NCBI GenBank assembly: GCA_013330285.1
Contig: DUIP01000069.1
Coordinates: forward strand, 1 to 8,359
Length of the DNA stretch: 8,359 bases
Direction of reading: 5' to 3'
Source of the DNA: Candidatus Poseidoniaceae archaeon
GTDB taxonomy: Archaea; Thermoplasmatota; Poseidoniia; Poseidoniales; Poseidoniaceae
Part shown: one piece after another, positions 5,648 through 8,359 of the stretch
Layout of the letters: each line of letters begins with the position of its first letter
Position numbering within the stretch: position 1 is the first letter of the stretch
Notes under the pieces: generated by a model
The model's database searches: none
The model's input: only the letters and a program-made list of their open reading frames with translations
Told to the model about the DNA's origin: nothing
Made by a program: the position numbers and the translations under genes

Positions 5648-7072
5648 TCACTCTTCTTCAACAATCGCAGACAAAAAGCGTTTGAGAAGTGGTCGCTCTT
5701 CCTTGCCAATCTTCCCCTCGTGCAAAGATGATGTGACCTCAGCCGCTAATTCTTGATGGTTCCGAAGTTCGTCTGCAACATCCGTCATGATATCCAACTG
5801 GTCGTCAGTGATCTTGTTTCGTCGGAGCACCCGCTCGACTGCAATACGCCCAGAAATTAATTTCACTTCACGATCTGAGTAACCTAGCACTTCCTGCAAT
5901 TGGCCAAGTGATTGAGTTTCAAATGCAGATAATTTTCCATCCTTCATGGCCTCATCCCATGCTTCATCAATAGATGGCGCACGTTCGGAGAGGAGAATCG
6001 AGATTGGGCGTGTTGCCTCAATGTTCTCTAAGACAATCTTGACAATGACCGCGAATGGTACGGACAAAATCATACCTAAAATGCCCCATCCAGCAAAGGA
6101 GATTGCAGTTACCAGGAGGAGAACCACTGGCGAGAGGTCAAGTGCTCGGCCTGCCCAACGGGTTTCAATAATCTGACCCCACACTTGTTGGTTCGTCAAA
6201 AGAAGCAAAACGAGGAGAGTGAGGCCCGCTGGTTCCAGCATGATCAATCCCAAAATGATTGGTGGCAGCGTAGCAATAAGCGAACCAATGTAGGGTACAT
6301 AGTTGAGCAAAAAGGTCAGGAGGGCCCATGTGAACCACAATTCTATGCCAAAGAGCAACATGATGACTCCTGCACAAACAGCCGTACCAAGTCCAACGCC
6401 GGTTTTGACAACGACGTATGTGTTGACACTTGCCTCGATTTTACTTCGTACGATCTGAACCTTCTCACTTGCACCACCTGGCCATGCTCGTTCAATTCGA
6501 CCGGGGAGGAAGCTTGCCTCAAAAATAATGAAAATGAGGAAAAATGTCACAGTAATGCTCGTGGTAAGTAAGGATCCAACACCTGCAAGCATACCTACGG
6601 CAGCATCAGATACCTGCTCATCATTTTCAAGAATTCCCCATTCGGCGAGGTCCTCAACGAGTGTGTTGTCGAGCGCTTCATCATCCTCAAATAGTGCAGA
6701 TAAGGCAGTGCCTGTCTTGAGATCATGCCATCGCTCTTCAAGGAGGATGTTGTATTCGTCCATTTTCTCTTCGTCTTCCAACACATCTGCTGCTTGCTGG
6801 TAAGCGAAAAAGGAGGCCGAAGAGACGACCAAGAGCGTAAGGAGGACCATCGTGAGGTACGACAACATCACCGGGAATCCATTCGTTGAAAGGTAATCAG
6901 ACCCTGGTTTCAATACAAAATAAATACCTAAGGCGATGAAAAATGGCTGCAATACACCCTTGAGCAAAATAAGCCAGACAACAGCGAGGCTGATGATGAT
7001 CATTGCGTGTGCAAAGGTGGATACACGTCGATTAAATCGACCACTATCCCAAGCCGTCGTAGCATGTTCCAT
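5648..7072 (-). CDS. AI-2E family transporter (PerM/YdiK-like) with C-terminal soluble extension
   Basis: The 474-residue product is a multi-pass membrane protein of the AI-2E exporter/PerM family, whose members move small molecules or ions; the substrate here is unknown. Membrane helices are seen at about 22-58 (two close together), 66-92, 165-188, 218-243, 245-290 and 312-350. A soluble acidic region lies at about 95-160. Family signatures are LNYVPYIGSLIATLPP (256-271), ETRWAGRALDLSPVVLLL (303-320) and GWGILGMILSVPFAVIVK (328-345). The family is usually about 340-380 residues; here about 110 extra residues follow (365-474), soluble, acidic and helical, with two similar units, AMKDGKLSAFE and LHEGKIGKEER, reminiscent of TerB-like domains. 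The start at 7072 has AAGGAAGGT about 14 bases upstream, which is a long spacing. It follows the MFS gene by 40 bases, so they are probably cotranscribed. Confidence 0.9.
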   Translation of the reverse strand: MEHATTAWDSGRFNRRVSTFAHAMIIISLAVVWLILLKGVLQPFFIALGIYFVLKPGSDYLSTNGFPVMLSYLTMVLLTLLVVSSASFFAYQQAADVLEDEEKMDEYNILLEERWHDLKTGTALSALFEDDEALDNTLVEDLAEWGILENDEQVSDAAVGMLAGVGSLLTTSITVTFFLIFIIFEASFLPGRIERAWPGGASEKVQIVRSKIEASVNTYVVVKTGVGLGTAVCAGVIMLLFGIELWFTWALLTFLLNYVPYIGSLIATLPPIILGLIMLEPAGLTLLVLLLLTNQQVWGQIIETRWAGRALDLSPVVLLLVTAISFAGWGILGMILSVPFAVIVKIVLENIEATRPISILLSERAPSIDEAWDEAMKDGKLSAFETQSLGQLQEVLGYSDREVKLISGRIAVERVLRRNKITDDQLDIMTDVADELRNHQELAAEVTSSLHEGKIGKEERPLLKRFLSAIVEEE

Positions 7073-7112
7073 AGCCGAGGGTTGGGACCTTCCTTCTTGA
7101 AGATAGTCCAGT

Positions 7113-8359
7113 TTATTCGCCCTCGGAAGACGTTCTTTCCTCTTCTTCGGGAAGATGAGGTAATTTCAACGAAAGCAATGCAGCACAGACCATCAAGATT
7201 CCACAAAGGTGGAACGCTGTATGGTAATCGAATGGCCAGTCTCTCGAATGCGTCAGGACCCAAACAAACCCACCTGTAAGTGGCCCGATGATCCGTGCGA
7301 ATGCGCTTACAGATTCTTGCGCTCCCATCACCATGCCAAGTTCGTATCCTTCTGATTTGGCGATTCGAGTGAGGAACGAGGAAGACGAAGGGGTGAAGAG
7401 GCCATTTCCTACTGAGACCAATACGCCCACAATGAGGATATGGAACCATCTTGACTCATACTGGCTGTACGGTATCAGGACCAAGCCAATTCCTGTGGCT
7501 ACAATCGCCATGGGGATTAATCTGCGAGTTCCAAATTTCTTAGTCAAAGGACCAATTAGTACGCCCTGTGTAAGGATGCCACAGATCCCGATCAAAGCAA
7601 ACACACGACCATTGTCTGCCTCACTAAAGGACAAGCCACCATCAGCAGGTGACATTTGTGTGTATAGGATGAATACAGCATGCATGATTGTGAAGCCAAA
7701 AATGAACAACATGGTCACCCAAATCACCACCGATACGCTTCCTGAGCGCATCATTTTACTCGTGTTTTGGATGGTTTTCTTGATGCCACCTTCTTCAGAA
7801 TTTTTCTTCTTCTTGGTTCGAAGTTCTGGCGGTAGGGATTCAGGTAAGTTTCGCATCGCTACCAACAGGGATAGAACAGAAAGGAGGCTGGCGACAGCAC
7901 ACGGAAGGAGGTATGGATGGCTGTCAAAAATAGTTCCTTCAAAGACAGCCCATCGGCTGGCAGGGTCCGATAGTTCTCCACCAATGAACGGGCCGAAGGT
8001 AAAACCAAGGCCAAACGCAGCACCAATGAGGCCCATTCGTGTTGCTAATTGCTGAGGGTTACTGACATCACCGATGTACGCTCGTGCTACGGCAAGGTTG
8101 CCATTGAACACCCCAGCCAAGAATCGAGCAGCAAGGGCGAGCCACAATGTGTTGGCCAATCCAAACATGGTGAAGAAGACGGTATTGCCTACCAGCCCCA
8201 CAAGGAGGACAGGACGTCGGCCAATTCGATCGGACAGTGAACCCCAAAATGGAGAGAAGAGAAACTGTGCAGCAGAGTATGAGGTCATCAACAAGCCGAC
8301 CCAAATTCCGATGCTTGCTTCTTGACTCACCGGAGTTAAATCTTCGACAAGGTAGGTCA
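7113..8359 (-). CDS. Major facilitator superfamily transporter, N-terminus cut by window edge
   Basis: This is a 12-helix secondary transporter of the MFS, of the drug/proton antiporter (DHA1, TetA-like) type judging by motif A, GSLSDRIGRRP, between helices 2 and 3. The frame is open to the right edge, and the first visible residues (TYLVEDLTPVSQEASIG) are the loop after helix 1, so the true start and helix 1 lie beyond 8359; 414 codons and a stop are visible. The GTG at 8328-8330 is therefore not a likely start. About ten or eleven hydrophobic helices follow, split by a central cytosolic loop rich in lysine (RTKKKKNSEEGG) between the two halves. The tail is acidic (LPEEEERTSSEGE). The substrate cannot be read from the sequence. 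The gene precedes the AI-2E gene by 40 bases on the same strand, so the two membrane proteins may share a message. Confidence 0.9.
   Translation of the reverse strand, partial: TYLVEDLTPVSQEASIGIWVGLLMTSYSAAQFLFSPFWGSLSDRIGRRPVLLVGLVGNTVFFTMFGLANTLWLALAARFLAGVFNGNLAVARAYIGDVSNPQQLATRMGLIGAAFGLGFTFGPFIGGELSDPASRWAVFEGTIFDSHPYLLPCAVASLLSVLSLLVAMRNLPESLPPELRTKKKKNSEEGGIKKTIQNTSKMMRSGSVSVVIWVTMLFIFGFTIMHAVFILYTQMSPADGGLSFSEADNGRVFALIGICGILTQGVLIGPLTKKFGTRRLIPMAIVATGIGLVLIPYSQYESRWFHILIVGVLVSVGNGLFTPSSSSFLTRIAKSEGYELGMVMGAQESVSAFARIIGPLTGGFVWVLTHSRDWPFDYHTAFHLCGILMVCAALLSLKLPHLPEEEERTSSEGE

Noticed and set aside
7288..8055. A 255-codon open frame on the plus strand
   Set aside because: It is antisense to the MFS gene, has no recognisable domains, and its composition reflects the complementary codons of a membrane protein.
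8328..8330. GTG as the start of the MFS gene
   Set aside because: The frame stays open to the window edge, and starting here would drop helix 1, which the MFS fold requires; the start lies outside the window.

Overview
The window looks like a chromosomal segment of a euryarchaeon, and planktonic Marine Group II (Poseidoniales) is my best guess. The archaeal marks are an archaeal transcription factor B (TFB), ribosomal protein L40e, a UPF0147 protein, an archaeal-type A24 prepilin/preflagellin peptidase, and TATA-like boxes about 25 bases ahead of start codons. The lineage guess rests on gene content and compact packing and is an inference. I see no mobile elements, CRISPR arrays, rRNA or tRNA genes.

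Layout, left to right: purA (-, cut by the left edge); a 245-base divergent control region; tfb (+), a small four-cysteine zinc-ribbon-like protein (+) and a beta-propeller-like protein of unknown role (+), which may form one transcription unit; a metallo-beta-lactamase-fold protein (-) in which every canonical metal ligand is replaced; ribosomal protein L40e (+, 49 codons); an A24 prepilin peptidase (-); a UPF0147 protein (+); then an AI-2E family membrane protein (-) lying 40 bases downstream of an MFS transporter (-, cut by the right edge).

Packing is very tight. Three convergent gene pairs end with a 4-base overlap (3242-3245), a 15-base gap (4292-4306) and no gap at all (5647/5648). Two divergent pairs (MBL/L40e and A24 peptidase/UPF0147) appear to share one TATA-like element between them. 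In each pair one gene starts about 25-27 bases from the box, as expected for leaderless mRNA.

Most genes are housekeeping (purine synthesis, basal transcription, ribosome) mixed with membrane functions. I do not see a coherent new multi-gene system. The most unusual points are the metal-site-less MBL protein with cysteines at three former ligand positions, a paired inverted-repeat motif in the purA/tfb control region, and an AI-2E permease with an extra acidic helical C-terminal domain.
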